Part shown: positions 52,413 through 61,647 of the stretch, in pieces
Layout of the letters: the number at the start of each line of letters is the position of its first letter
How positions within the stretch are numbered: the stretch's first letter is position 1
Source of the DNA: DASQEH01 sp963765725
Lineage (GTDB): Bacteria > Actinomycetota > Actinomycetes > Propionibacteriales > Nocardioidaceae
Direction of reading: 5' to 3'
Assembly: GCA_963765725.1 (NCBI GenBank)
Contig: CAVXXI010000003.1
Coordinates: forward strand, 1,426,001 to 1,490,000
Length of the DNA stretch: 64,000 bases
Notes under the pieces: model-generated
What the model was told of the DNA's origin: nothing
What the model saw: only the letters and a program-made list of their open reading frames with translations
Database searches by the model: none
Program-made: the position numbers and the translations under genes

Positions 52413-53702
52413 GTGGCACGGATCGGAGACGGCGCAGACCTGCTGAAGTGCTCGTTCTGCGGCAAGAGCCAGAAGCAGGTCAAGAAGCTCATCGCCGGTC
52501 CCGGTGTGTACATCTGCGACGAATGCATCGATCTCTGCAACGAGATCATCGAGGAGGAGCTCTCCGAGGGCAGTGACCTCGGCCTCGAGGAGCTGCCCAA
52601 GCCGCGGGAGATCTACGACTTCCTGAACGGCTACGTGATCGGTCAGGACGTCGCCAAGAAGTCCCTGGCAGTGGCGGTCTACAACCACTACAAGCGCATC
52701 CAGGCCGGCGTCGCCGCGGTCGGGCGGCACGCGAAGGACGATCCGGTCGAGCTGGCCAAGTCCAACATCTTGATGATCGGTCCGACCGGCTGTGGCAAGA
52801 CCTACCTGGCGCAGACGCTGGCGAGGATGCTCAACGTGCCGTTCGCGATCGCCGACGCGACGGCGCTGACCGAGGCGGGCTATGTCGGCGAGGATGTGGA
52901 GAACATCCTGCTCAAGCTGATCCAGGCCGCAGACTACGACGTGAAGAAGGCCGAGACGGGCATCATCTACATCGACGAGGTCGACAAGGTCGCCCGCAAG
53001 TCCGAGAACCCCTCGATCACGCGCGACGTGTCGGGGGAGGGCGTGCAGCAGGCCCTGCTCAAGATCCTCGAGGGTACGACCGCCTCCGTGCCGCCGCAGG
53101 GTGGCCGCAAGCACCCCCACCAGGAGTTCATCCAGATCGACACGACGAACATCTTGTTCATCGTCGGAGGCGCGTTCGCCGGTCTGGAGCACATCATCGA
53201 GCAGCGGGCGGGCAAGAAGACGCTCGGGTTCACCGCCGAGCTGCCGAGCAAGGTCGACAAGGACATCGACGCCCTGTTCTCCGACGTCCGCCCCGAGGAC
53301 CTGCTGAAGTTCGGCCTGATCCCCGAGTTCGTCGGCCGGCTCCCCGTCATCGCCACGGTCGACAAACTCGGCGAGGCCGACCTGATGCGCATCCTGATCG
53401 AGCCGAAGAACGCGCTCATCAAGCAGTACCAGAAGCTGTTCGAGATCGACAACGTCGACCTCGAGTTCACCGACGACGCCGTCGAGGCGATCGCCGACCA
53501 GGCGATGCTGCGCGGCACCGGAGCCCGGGGTCTGCGCGCGATCCTCGAAGAGGTCCTCCTCAACGTTATGTACGACGTGCCGTCTCGCGAGGACATCGCA
53601 AAGGTCGTCATCACCGGTGAGGTCGTGTCCGACAATGTCAACCCCACCCTCGTTCCACGTGAGCAGCCCGCCGCGTCGAAGGCCAAGAAGAAGTCGGCCT
53701 AG
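52413..53702 (+). CDS. clpX: ATP-dependent Clp protease ATP-binding subunit ClpX
   Basis: This unfoldase has 429 residues. The N-terminal zinc domain is CSFCGKSQKQVKKLIAGPG, then ICDECIDLC (four Cys). Walker A is GPTGCGKTYLAQT, Walker B IIYIDEVDK, and sensor II is near RGTGARGLRAILEE. The GTG at 52413 has AAGGAG about nine bases upstream. It is 102 bases after clpP2 and probably in the same transcript. A strong hairpin follows the stop codon. It feeds substrates to the ClpP rings. Confidence 0.97.
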   Translation: MARIGDGADLLKCSFCGKSQKQVKKLIAGPGVYICDECIDLCNEIIEEELSEGSDLGLEELPKPREIYDFLNGYVIGQDVAKKSLAVAVYNHYKRIQAGVAAVGRHAKDDPVELAKSNILMIGPTGCGKTYLAQTLARMLNVPFAIADATALTEAGYVGEDVENILLKLIQAADYDVKKAETGIIYIDEVDKVARKSENPSITRDVSGEGVQQALLKILEGTTASVPPQGGRKHPHQEFIQIDTTNILFIVGGAFAGLEHIIEQRAGKKTLGFTAELPSKVDKDIDALFSDVRPEDLLKFGLIPEFVGRLPVIATVDKLGEADLMRILIEPKNALIKQYQKLFEIDNVDLEFTDDAVEAIADQAMLRGTGARGLRAILEEVLLNVMYDVPSREDIAKVVITGEVVSDNVNPTLVPREQPAASKAKKKSA

Positions 53703-53752
53703 CCGCTCCGCTTCACGACGGCCCAGCGCCTAGCGGCCTGACGACGTCGGCA

Positions 53753-53788
53753 AAGGCCCTCCCCGGCTCTGCAGCCGAGGAGGGCCTT
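53753..53788. terminator. bidirectional hairpin terminator between clpX and yceI
   Basis: AAGGCCCTCC and GGAGGGCCTT pair perfectly, continued by CCGGCT / AGCCGA around a CTGC loop. It lies between convergent genes, 50 bases after the clpX stop codon. The following T-tract is weak on both strands. Confidence 0.8.
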
Positions 53789-53832
53789 CGCGTGTGCGGG
53801 CAGGGTGCGAGCCGGCACAGGGGTTGGGCGTG

Positions 53833-54471
53833 TCAGGAAAGGGCCGGCGTCTGCGCGCTCTCCTCGGCCTCGATGTGCTCCTCCGCGGCCCTGGCCTCGT
53901 CAGACTCCGAGGCGTCGGGGGTGGCCTCGACCTTGTTGGCCTCGATCTCGAGGACGAGCTTCACCTTGTCGCTGACCAGGAAGCCGCCGGTCTCGAGGGC
54001 GGCGTTCCAGTTCAGCCCCCAGTCCTTGCGGTTGACGGTCGTGGTGGCCTCGAAGCCCGCCTTGACGGTGCCGAACGGGTCCTTGGCGACGCCGCCGAAC
54101 TCCCAGACGATCTCGACCGGCTTGGTGACGTCGCGGATGGTCAGGTCTCCGACCAGGACGAGGTCATCGCCGTCGACGCGGGCCGACGTGCTCCGGAAGC
54201 TGATCTTCGGGTGGTTCTCCACGTGGAAGAAGTCGGGGCTCTTCAGGTGGTTGTCGCGCATTTCCGTCTTGGTCGTGAGGCTCGCTGCGTCGATGTCGAC
54301 CCACGCCGTTGACGCCTCGGGGTTCGCGGCGTCGATGGTGGCGCCGCCCTCGAACGTCTCGAAGTGGCCGCGCGTGGTGGACACCATGGCGTGCTTGGCG
54401 GCGAAGCCGACGGTGCTGTGGATGGGATCGATCTCCCAGGTGCCGGTGAGCTCGGCGGGCAGTTCTGACAT
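53833..54471 (-). CDS. YceI family protein
   Basis: This lipocalin-like protein has 212 residues. TGTWEIDPIHSTVGFAAKHAMVS is the family's N-terminus, HLKSPDFFHVENHPKISFRS its diagnostic central part, and DWGLNWNAALETGGFLVSDK the last conserved strand. No signal peptide is present, so it is cytoplasmic here. YceI proteins bind polyisoprenoids in their barrel. An acidic C-terminal tail of about 30 residues is unusual in length. The ATG at 54471 has AAGG eight bases upstream. It is convergent with clpX. Confidence 0.94.
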   Translation of the reverse strand: MSELPAELTGTWEIDPIHSTVGFAAKHAMVSTTRGHFETFEGGATIDAANPEASTAWVDIDAASLTTKTEMRDNHLKSPDFFHVENHPKISFRSTSARVDGDDLVLVGDLTIRDVTKPVEIVWEFGGVAKDPFGTVKAGFEATTTVNRKDWGLNWNAALETGGFLVSDKVKLVLEIEANKVEATPDASESDEARAAEEHIEAEESAQTPALS

Positions 54472-54554
54472 GGGTCTTGCCTTCCCCTCAAGGATGTGTG
54501 CGCCGTATTGGGCTACTAGTTGAAGGGTAAACTACTTTGTGGACGGAAGCAAGG

Positions 54555-55571
54555 TCAGCCGGCGAGTGAGCTCACGGCGGCGCGGAACACCCACGGCAGA
54601 GCGGCCGCAGCCGGCACGATGGCCGGCCGGACCAGGCTGCGGTCCCGGGCCCACAGCAGCGTGGAAGTCATCAGCCGGTACCGCCGGGTCGCCTGCAGCC
54701 AGCGCCCCTCGTACGCCTGCGGGTCGTCGGCTCCTGCACACCGCACCAGCTCGGCGGCACTGGCCAGGCCGATCGACACGCCTTCGCCGGTCAGCGCGTC
54801 GACGTACCCGGCTGCGTCCCCGACCAGCATCGCCCGGCCCTGTACCCGCGCCGTCGAGCGCTGCCGCAGCGGTCCCGCTCCGCGGGCCCTCGTCGCGGCG
54901 GACGCCGGGAGCCGGGCTAGCAGCTCAGGGAAGTCGCGCAGCTGATCCTCGAACCCTGCCTGCCGGCTGGTGAGGATCGCGACCCCGACGAGGTCCGCCG
55001 CGACCGGGGTCACGTACGCCTCGCAGTGCCGCGACCAGTACACCTCGACGACGTCGGTCCAGGGTCGGACCTGGTAATGCCGGCGGATGCCGTACCGGGC
55101 CCGGCCGGTACGGCGTGCCTCGAGTCCCAGCAGCCGCCGGACGGGGGAGTGCAGACCGTCCGCGACGGCGAGGTAGCGCGCCTCGACACCGGCGGCGCAG
55201 ATCCGTTCGGCGTCCTGCTCGACCCGGTCGACCGGGCGGGGGAGGATCTCGATCCCGGACCGCTCGACGGCGCCGTTCAGAGCGCGGTGCAGCGTCGTCC
55301 GTCGAACGCCGATGCCGTGGCCGTGGCGGAAGGCCGCCTCCGCCCGCCGCTCGCCGGACAGGTACCGGATGCCTCGAAAGCGCGCACCTTCGACCTCTAC
55401 GCCGAGCTCCGTCAAGGCTCGAACGGCCCCGGGCATGAGTCCCTCACCGCAGGCCTTGTCGATCTCGCCGGAGCGAGGCTCGGCGACGACGACCGACAGA
55501 CCGGCCCGGTGCGCGTACAGGGCGGTCGCGAGTCCGACCGGTCCACCGCCCGCGACCAGCAGGTCGATCAT
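54555..55571 (-). CDS. FAD-dependent hydroxylase, SrsC-like
   Basis: This flavoprotein monooxygenase has 338 residues. LLVAGGGPVGLATALYAHRAG is the FAD-binding GxGxxG, and GRAMLVGDAAGYVDALTGEG is the late FAD motif (GD). It resembles geranylgeranyl-reductase/aromatic hydroxylase members. It is the third gene of a unit with a type III PKS and an ICMT-type methyltransferase. This order is that of srsA-srsB-srsC for phenolic lipids in Streptomyces griseus, in which SrsC hydroxylates the alkylresorcinol ring. The ATG at 55571 overlaps the stop codon of the previous gene. Confidence 0.88.
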   Translation of the reverse strand: MIDLLVAGGGPVGLATALYAHRAGLSVVVAEPRSGEIDKACGEGLMPGAVRALTELGVEVEGARFRGIRYLSGERRAEAAFRHGHGIGVRRTTLHRALNGAVERSGIEILPRPVDRVEQDAERICAAGVEARYLAVADGLHSPVRRLLGLEARRTGRARYGIRRHYQVRPWTDVVEVYWSRHCEAYVTPVAADLVGVAILTSRQAGFEDQLRDFPELLARLPASAATRARGAGPLRQRSTARVQGRAMLVGDAAGYVDALTGEGVSIGLASAAELVRCAGADDPQAYEGRWLQATRRYRLMTSTLLWARDRSLVRPAIVPAAAALPWVFRAAVSSLAG

Positions 55572-56104
55572 TGCGAGACGGCTTGGGCGCCGGGGACGCC
55601 GAGGCTGTCGAGAGCCGCATTCTCCGTCGAGATCCTGACCCGCAGCAGTACGGCGTTGAGTGCCGTGAAGCAGACGGCCGTCAGCCAGGCCGAGTGCACC
55701 AGCGGGAGCGCAATGCCCTCGGCCACGACCGCGACGTAGTTGGGATGGCGCAGCCGGCGGTACGGTCCACGGGCGACGAGGCGAAGCCCGGGTACGACGA
55801 TGACCCGCGTGTTCCACTGCTGCCCGAGCGTGGTGATGCACCACCACCGCAGAGCCTGCGACGCGACGACGACGAGGAGCATCGGCCATCCGAGCGCGGG
55901 GACGAACGGGCGCCCCGCGCCCAGGACTTCCAGCAGGCAGGCGGCCAACAGGGCCGTGTGCAGGACGACCATGGCGGGGTAGTGGCGGGCGCCGTACTCC
56001 ACGCCACCTCGCTGCAGGCTCCACGCCGCGTTACGACGCGACACCACCAGCTCCGCGACGCGTTCGAGCGCCACCGCGGCTACGAGGACGACGTACCAGG
56101 TCAC
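55568..56104 (-). CDS. isoprenylcysteine carboxyl methyltransferase family protein, SrsB-like
   Basis: This membrane methyltransferase has about 178 residues with four to five hydrophobic segments. The ICMT signature RGPYRRLRHPNYVAVVAEGI and the N-terminal LERVAELVVSRRN are seen. Proteins of this type next to type III PKS genes methylate alkylresorcinol or alkylpyrone hydroxyls. The GTG at 56104 overlaps the PKS stop codon by four bases (GTGA), and the stop overlaps the next gene, so the three are tightly coupled. Confidence 0.9.
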   Translation of the reverse strand: MTWYVVLVAAVALERVAELVVSRRNAAWSLQRGGVEYGARHYPAMVVLHTALLAACLLEVLGAGRPFVPALGWPMLLVVVASQALRWWCITTLGQQWNTRVIVVPGLRLVARGPYRRLRHPNYVAVVAEGIALPLVHSAWLTAVCFTALNAVLLRVRISTENAALDSLGVPGAQAVSQ

Positions 56105-57153
56105 CACCGGAGCAGTACCAGCTCGGCGCAGAAGCCCGGCCCCATCGCGAAGAGCAGGCCTGGTGTGCCAAGGGCGGGACGGCGCTGGTCGAGGGTGTCG
56201 CGCAGCACGTGCAGCACCGACGCCGACGACAGGTTCCCGATCGCCGCCAAGGACCGCCAGGTGAGGGCGAGGGCCGACGCGGGCAGGCCGAGTGCGCTCT
56301 GCACGGCGTGGAGGACCTTGGGTCCCCCCGGGTGCGCGACCCAGGCCGCGATGTCGCCGACCTGCAGATCGTGGTCGGCGAGCAGGCCCTTGACGTCGTC
56401 GGCCAGGTACATGCTCACCAGGTCGGGCACTTCGGCGCCGAGGACGACCTTGAGCCCGCCCGCGCCGAAGTCCCAGCCCATCGCGCGGCCGGTGTCGGGG
56501 TACAGGTGCGACCGGCTGGCGACGATCTCGGGGCCACTCTCCGGCCGCTCGGCACCGACGACGATCGCGGCCGCAGCCCCGTCCCCGAAGAGGCCGCTCG
56601 CCACGAGGTTCGCGACGGAGGGGTCGTTGCGCTGCAGGGTGAGCGAGCACAGCTCGACGCTGACGAGGGCACCGACCGCATCCGGCCAGCCGAGGAGCAT
56701 GTCGTGCATACGGGCCAATCCCGCCGCTCCTGCCAGGCAGCCGAGCCCGAACAGCGGGATGCGCTTGACGTCCGGCCGAAGCCCGACGACGGCGGCGATG
56801 CGTGCCTCGATGGACGGCACGGCCAGGCCCGTGACGGTGGTCGACATGATCACGTCGACCTCGTCGGGCTGCAGGCCGGCTTCGGCCAGGGCGCCGGTAA
56901 GGGCCTGGGCGCCGAGCTCGACCGCCGTCTCGAGGAACGCGTCGTTGGCCTCCCCGAAGTCGCGCAGCTCCGCATAGCGCTCGAGGGGCAGAGCGAGGTG
57001 CCGGGTCGCGACCTGGGCGCTGCCGTGCAGCCGCCGCAGCACGTCGCGCTTGCCGTCAGCGCCGAGGCAGACCTCGGCGAACCGCTCGGTGATCTCCTGC
57101 TGGGCGTACTGGTGAGGCGGCAGCACCGCGTGTACAGCCGCGATTCGAGTCAC
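56101..57153 (-). CDS. type III polyketide synthase, SrsA-like
   Basis: This 350-residue enzyme belongs to the chalcone/stilbene synthase superfamily. The triad is Cys in FGLGCLAGAAG (about C139), His in AWVAHPGGPKVL (about H274) and Asn in AIGNLSSASVL (about N307). It condenses malonyl-CoA onto a fatty acyl starter to give alkylresorcinols, alkylpyrones or related phenolic lipids, on the model of SrsA. Precise chain length and cyclisation cannot be told. The GTG at 57153 has TACGCT seven bases upstream, pointing to a leaderless operon message. Confidence 0.94.
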   Translation of the reverse strand: MTRIAAVHAVLPPHQYAQQEITERFAEVCLGADGKRDVLRRLHGSAQVATRHLALPLERYAELRDFGEANDAFLETAVELGAQALTGALAEAGLQPDEVDVIMSTTVTGLAVPSIEARIAAVVGLRPDVKRIPLFGLGCLAGAAGLARMHDMLLGWPDAVGALVSVELCSLTLQRNDPSVANLVASGLFGDGAAAAIVVGAERPESGPEIVASRSHLYPDTGRAMGWDFGAGGLKVVLGAEVPDLVSMYLADDVKGLLADHDLQVGDIAAWVAHPGGPKVLHAVQSALGLPASALALTWRSLAAIGNLSSASVLHVLRDTLDQRRPALGTPGLLFAMGPGFCAELVLLRW

Positions 57154-57160
57154 CTTGAAG

Positions 57161-57166
57161 AGCGTA
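57161..57166 (-). promoter_or_regulatory. -10 element of the phenolic-lipid operon (leaderless)
   Basis: The minus strand reads TACGCT, seven bases before the GTG start of the type III PKS. No ribosome-binding site is visible. Confidence 0.5.
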
Positions 57167-57237
57167 CGTGGCCGCCTCGGAAGACACCGACGGTGTACAG
57201 CGCCGAGACTTGTGCAGCTTGGTCGAGCCGTGCCCTG

Positions 57238-59859
57238 CTAGCCAGGCGACTGGTCGTCGGGCAGCACCAAGCTCACGTCGACCGTGACGGCGTCGGTGTC
57301 GGCGGGCTCGAACACCAGCTCCCCGGTGATGCGCCCCGCCGCTCGCAGGTCGTCGGCGGCACGCTCGACCAGCGCGAGGCGCTCGGCCGGACCCCGCACG
57401 ACCGCTCGGGAGACCTCAGTACGCATCGAGACCTTCGCGACCGACTTCGCTCCACGGATAGCGGCGAGGGCAGCGGCCGTGGCGTCGACCATGGCGGGCT
57501 CCGCCGCCGCCGAGTGGAGGTCGGCGTCGACGTCGGGCCACCTCGTCCGATGGATCGAGTCGTCGTTCGACCACGACCACACCTCTTCGGTGACGAACGG
57601 CATGAACGGCGCGAAGAGGCGCAGCTGCACCGAAAGGGCCGCGTTCAGCGCGGCGCGGGCGCTCCTCGCCTCCGCCTCGCCCCTGCTGCCGTACGCCCGC
57701 TCCTTGACCAGCTCGACGTAGTCGTCGCAGAAGGTCCAGAAGAACCTCTCGGCCGCCTCGAGCGCAGCGCTGTACTCGTAGTTCTCGAAGGCGGACGTCG
57801 CCTCGGTCACCACGGCGCGCAGGCGCTCGAGCAGAGCCAGGTCGAGCGTCACGGTGACGGTCTCGGGCCCGCCTTCGGCCGGACCCATCGACACGACGAA
57901 CTTCGACGCGTTGAGGATCTTCATCGCCAGCCTGCGCCCGACCTTCATCGGGTTCTCGTCGAACGCCGAGTCCTGACCTGGTCGCAGCGAGGCAGCGCGC
58001 CAGCGGATCGCGTCGGAGCCGTAGCGGTGGAGCAGCTCGGTGGGGACGGTGACGTTGCCCTTGGACTTCGACATCTTCTTGCGGTCGGGGTCGAGCACGA
58101 ACCCGGAGATCATCGCGTTGGTCCACGGCACGCAGTCGCTCTCGAAGTGCGAGCGCACGACCCTCGAGAAGAGCCACGTACGGATGATGTCGTGCGCCTG
58201 GGTGCACAGGTCCATCGGGAAGACCCGGCTGAACAGGTCGGGGTCACTGGTCCACCGGCCACCGATCTGTGGCGTCAGCGACGACGTGGCCCACGTGTCC
58301 ATGACGTCGGGGTCGGCGACGAAACCCAGTGGCCGGCCGCGCTGCTCCTCGTCGAAGCCGGGGGGCGTCGCCGAGGAGGGGTCGATCGGAAGCGACTCCT
58401 CGTCCGCCAGCAGCGGCTCGTCGTACTTCGGCTCGCCGTCGGCGTCCAGCGGGTACCACACGGGGAACGCCACTCCGAAGAACCGCTGCCGTGAGATGAG
58501 CCAGTCCCCGTTGAGGCCCTCGATCCAGTTCGTGTAGCGGTGGTGCATGTACGGCGGCACCCAGGTGATCTCGTCGCCTCTGCGGACGAGGATGTCCCTC
58601 AGGTCGGAGTCCCTGCCGCCGTTGCGGATGTACCACTGCCGGGTGGCGACGATCTCGAGCGGCTTGTCGCCCTTCTCGTAGAAGTTCGTCATCCGCTGGG
58701 TGGGCTTGGGCTCGCCGTCGAGGTCGCCGGCATCACCGAGGAGCTCGGTCATCTGCTGGCGCGCGCTGAAGGTCGTCTTGCCGGCGAGGCTCTCGTACGC
58801 GGCGCGGCCGGCGCCCGACTCGATCCAGCTCGGGACCTCGGGGAGGATGCGCCCGTCACGACCGATGATCGCCCGCACCGGAAGCTGGAGCTCGCGCCAC
58901 CACTGGACGTCGGTCAGGTCGCCGAAGGTGCAGCACATCGCGATGCCGGCGCCCTTGTCGGGCTCGGCCGCCGGGTGGGCCAACACCGGGACTTCGACCC
59001 CGAAGATCGGGGTCCGCACGGTCGTGCCGAACATCGCCGCGTAGCGCTCGTCGTCGGGGTGCGCGATCAGTGCGACGCACGCGCCGATCAGCTCCGGTCG
59101 GGTGGTCTCGATGAACACGGGTCCGTCCGCGCCGTGGAAGGCGACGCGGTAGTAGTGACCGGGGTACTCCCGAGCCTCCAGCTCGGCCTGAGCGACGGCC
59201 GTCTGGAAGGTGACGTCCCACAGCGTCGGCGCGAGCGCCCGGTACGCCTCCTGGCGGGCGAGGTTGCGCAGGAAGGCACGTTGCGAGACGGCACGCGACT
59301 CGTCGCCGATGGTCGTGTACAGGTACGACCAGTCCACCGACAGGCCGACCGAGCGGAAGAGCTGCTCGAAGACCACTTCGTCGGTGGCCGTCAGCTCCTC
59401 ACAGAGCTCGATGAAGTTCCCGCGCGACACCGGCACCTGTCGCTTCGAATCCGGCTTCTCCGGAGGCGTGAAGTCGGGGTCGTACTGCAGGCGTGGGTCG
59501 CAGCGAACCCCGTAGTGGTTCTGGACGCGGCGCTCGGTGGGCAGCCCGTTGTCGTCCCATCCCATCGGGTAGAACACCTCGCGACCGCGCATGCGCTGGT
59601 ACCGCGCCACGACGTCGGTCTGGGTGTACGAGCACACGCTGCCGAAGTGCAGCGTGCCCGACACCGTCGGCGGGGGCGTGTCGATCGCGTACACCTCGGC
59701 GCGGCTCTTGCTGCGGTCGAAGGCGTAGGTACCGCGCTCGGTCCAGATGGCGTCCCACTTGTCCTCCAGGCCCTCCAGGGCCGGTCGCTCCGGTACGACG
59801 ACCGGGCGTGATGCCGCGGTCGTCGTCTCGGGAGCGGGGCTCGGAAGCGTAGAGGTCAT
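57238..59859 (-). CDS. valS: valine--tRNA ligase
   Basis: This class I synthetase has 873 residues. The HIGH region reads TVSGTLHFGSVCSYTQTD, so the last His of HIGH is Ser here. KMSKS is canonical in PDRKKMSKSKGNVTVP. YPMGWDDNGLPTERRVQNHYG is typical of the actinobacterial ValS type, and the editing domain has FIETTRPELIGACVALIAHP. The C-terminal anticodon-binding domain ends without a long coiled coil, as expected in this shorter type. The ATG at 59859 is preceded by TAGGAT at eight bases. It is divergent from folC. Confidence 0.95.
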   Translation of the reverse strand: MTSTLPSPAPETTTAASRPVVVPERPALEGLEDKWDAIWTERGTYAFDRSKSRAEVYAIDTPPPTVSGTLHFGSVCSYTQTDVVARYQRMRGREVFYPMGWDDNGLPTERRVQNHYGVRCDPRLQYDPDFTPPEKPDSKRQVPVSRGNFIELCEELTATDEVVFEQLFRSVGLSVDWSYLYTTIGDESRAVSQRAFLRNLARQEAYRALAPTLWDVTFQTAVAQAELEAREYPGHYYRVAFHGADGPVFIETTRPELIGACVALIAHPDDERYAAMFGTTVRTPIFGVEVPVLAHPAAEPDKGAGIAMCCTFGDLTDVQWWRELQLPVRAIIGRDGRILPEVPSWIESGAGRAAYESLAGKTTFSARQQMTELLGDAGDLDGEPKPTQRMTNFYEKGDKPLEIVATRQWYIRNGGRDSDLRDILVRRGDEITWVPPYMHHRYTNWIEGLNGDWLISRQRFFGVAFPVWYPLDADGEPKYDEPLLADEESLPIDPSSATPPGFDEEQRGRPLGFVADPDVMDTWATSSLTPQIGGRWTSDPDLFSRVFPMDLCTQAHDIIRTWLFSRVVRSHFESDCVPWTNAMISGFVLDPDRKKMSKSKGNVTVPTELLHRYGSDAIRWRAASLRPGQDSAFDENPMKVGRRLAMKILNASKFVVSMGPAEGGPETVTVTLDLALLERLRAVVTEATSAFENYEYSAALEAAERFFWTFCDDYVELVKERAYGSRGEAEARSARAALNAALSVQLRLFAPFMPFVTEEVWSWSNDDSIHRTRWPDVDADLHSAAAEPAMVDATAAALAAIRGAKSVAKVSMRTEVSRAVVRGPAERLALVERAADDLRAAGRITGELVFEPADTDAVTVDVSLVLPDDQSPG

Positions 59860-59919
59860 AGTCGGAAATCCTACGGGGAGGCCGGGCAGCGGAGCGAACC
59901 CGTTGTTCGCGGCGCCCAC

Positions 59920-59925
59920 TAGACT
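59920..59925 (+). promoter_or_regulatory. -10 element of folC (leaderless)
   Basis: TAGACT lies seven bases before the folC ATG. The same 73-base gap carries TAGGAT for valS on the other strand. Confidence 0.55.
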
Positions 59926-59932
59926 GCGGGCG

Positions 59933-61279
59933 ATGCCTGACACCTCGGGAGACGACGCCTATCGCGAGGTCGAGCGGCGCATGCTGGCGCGCTGGCCCGA
60001 GTCGAGGCTCGACCCCACGCTGGAGCGCATCGCCGGGCTCTGCGACCTGCTCGGGTCGCCGCAGCGTGCGTACCCCGTCGTCCACCTCACCGGTACCAAC
60101 GGGAAGACGTCGACGGCCCGGATGGTGGACGCGCTGCTTCTGGCGCTGGGGCTGCGAACCGGGCGGTTCACCAGCCCGCACGTCCAGGAGATGACCGAGC
60201 GGATCACGCTGCACGGGGCGCCGATCAACCACGAGCGTTTCGTGGAGGTGTACGACGAAGTCATCCCGTACGCCGAGATCATCGACCGGTCCGGACCCAA
60301 CCCGGTGTCGTTCTTCGAACTGGTGACGGCGATGGGGTTCGCGGCGTTCGCCGACGCGCCCGTCGACGCGGCGGTGGTCGAGGTCGGCATGGGCGGTTCG
60401 TGGGACGCGACCAACGTGGCGGACGGGTCCGTCGCGGTCGTCTCCCCGATCGACGTCGACCACGCGGGCTACCTCGGGAACACCCCGGAGGACATCGCAG
60501 TCGAGAAGGCGGGGATCATCAAGGCCGGGGCGATCGCGGTGCTCGCCGAACAGACGGTCCCGGTGGCCGAGGTCCTCCTGGAGCGTGCGGCGGAGGTGGG
60601 GGCCACCGTGGTCAGGCAGGGCGTGGAGTTCGGCGTCGAGGAGCGTACTCCGGGTCTCGGCGGCCAGCTCATCACGCTGCAAGGGATCGCCGGGAGGTAC
60701 GACGACGTGTTCCTGCCGCTGTACGGCGCCCACCAGGCGCAGAACGCGGTCTGCGCGCTCGCCGCGGTCGAGGCCTTCGCCGGAGGGAACGGGCTGGATG
60801 CCGACCTGGTCCGCGAGGGGTACGCCTCGGTCACCTCTCCGGGTCGACTGGAGGTCGTGCGTCGTTCGCCGGTCGTCGTCGTCGACGCAGCCCACAACCC
60901 GCACGGGGCTGCGGCGACGGCGGCCGCGATCGAGGAGGCGTTCTCGTTCTCGTCGCTGGTCGGGGTCGTCGGGGTCATGGCCGACAAGGACGTCGCCGGC
61001 CTGCTCGAGGCCTTCGAGCCCGTCATGACGTCCGTCATCTGTACGCGCAACTCCACGCCGCGCGCGCTGTCGGCGGAGTCGCTCGCAGCCGTGGCACGCG
61101 ACATCTTCGGCGACGAACGGGTCGACGTGGTCCCGCGTCTCGACGAGGCGCTCGAGCTGGCGATGGCGCGGGCCGACATCGACGCGACCCAGCCCCTGGG
61201 CCTGGGCGGGGCCGGCGTCCTCGTGACGGGCTCGGTGATCACCGCGGGTGAGGCCCGCCTGCTGCTCGGCGGTCGCTGA
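59933..61279 (+). CDS. folC: folylpolyglutamate synthase/dihydrofolate synthase
   Basis: This Mur-ligase-type enzyme has 448 residues. The ATP-binding P-loop is in VVHLTGTNGKTSTARMVDAL, then GRFTSPHVQEMTERI. EVGMGGSWDATNV and SPIDVDHAGYLGNTPEDIA are the folate-binding and catalytic regions. VVDAAHNPHGA marks the C-terminal domain. It adds glutamates to folates and probably makes dihydrofolate. The ATG at 59933 fits both the -10 TAGACT seven bases upstream and the homology start. The DUF4233 gene overlaps its stop codon. Confidence 0.96.
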   Translation: MPDTSGDDAYREVERRMLARWPESRLDPTLERIAGLCDLLGSPQRAYPVVHLTGTNGKTSTARMVDALLLALGLRTGRFTSPHVQEMTERITLHGAPINHERFVEVYDEVIPYAEIIDRSGPNPVSFFELVTAMGFAAFADAPVDAAVVEVGMGGSWDATNVADGSVAVVSPIDVDHAGYLGNTPEDIAVEKAGIIKAGAIAVLAEQTVPVAEVLLERAAEVGATVVRQGVEFGVEERTPGLGGQLITLQGIAGRYDDVFLPLYGAHQAQNAVCALAAVEAFAGGNGLDADLVREGYASVTSPGRLEVVRRSPVVVVDAAHNPHGAAATAAAIEEAFSFSSLVGVVGVMADKDVAGLLEAFEPVMTSVICTRNSTPRALSAESLAAVARDIFGDERVDVVPRLDEALELAMARADIDATQPLGLGGAGVLVTGSVITAGEARLLLGGR

Positions 61280-61638
61280 TGCGCTCACCGCGCCGGATGA
61301 TGTGCGCCGCGGTCCTAGGCTTCGAGTGCGTTGTGCTGGCGCTCGTCACGCCGGTGCTCATCGCCGTGAACGACCTGGCGACACCGCTCGCGCTCGCGAT
61401 CGGACTGGGGCTCGCGGGCGCGTGCCTGGTGATCGCCGGCCTGCTGCGGTTCGAATGGGCGTACTACGCGGGGTTCGCTCTGCAGGTGGCGGCGCTGGCC
61501 GTCGGGCTGCTGGTACCGGCCATGATCGTGCTCGCGGTGGTCTTCGGCGGGCTGTGGACGGCTGCGTACGTGCTCGGCAGGCGGATCGAGGTGCAGCGGG
61601 CCGCCTGGCCCGCCGAGCCGTCCGAGCCGTCCTCCTGA
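61279..61638 (+). CDS. DUF4233 family membrane protein
   Basis: This 119-residue protein has about four hydrophobic segments: MCAAVLGFECVVLALVTPVL, ALAIGLGLAGACLVIAGLL, YAGFALQVAALAVGLLVPAM and VLAVVFGGLWTAAYVLG. It matches DUF4233, a family that in Actinobacteria is regularly found between folC and ndk, as here. The ATG overlaps the folC stop (TGATG), so it is co-translated. Function is unknown. Confidence 0.92.
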   Translation: MRSPRRMMCAAVLGFECVVLALVTPVLIAVNDLATPLALAIGLGLAGACLVIAGLLRFEWAYYAGFALQVAALAVGLLVPAMIVLAVVFGGLWTAAYVLGRRIEVQRAAWPAEPSEPSS

Positions 61639-61647
61639 CCTCCCGTG

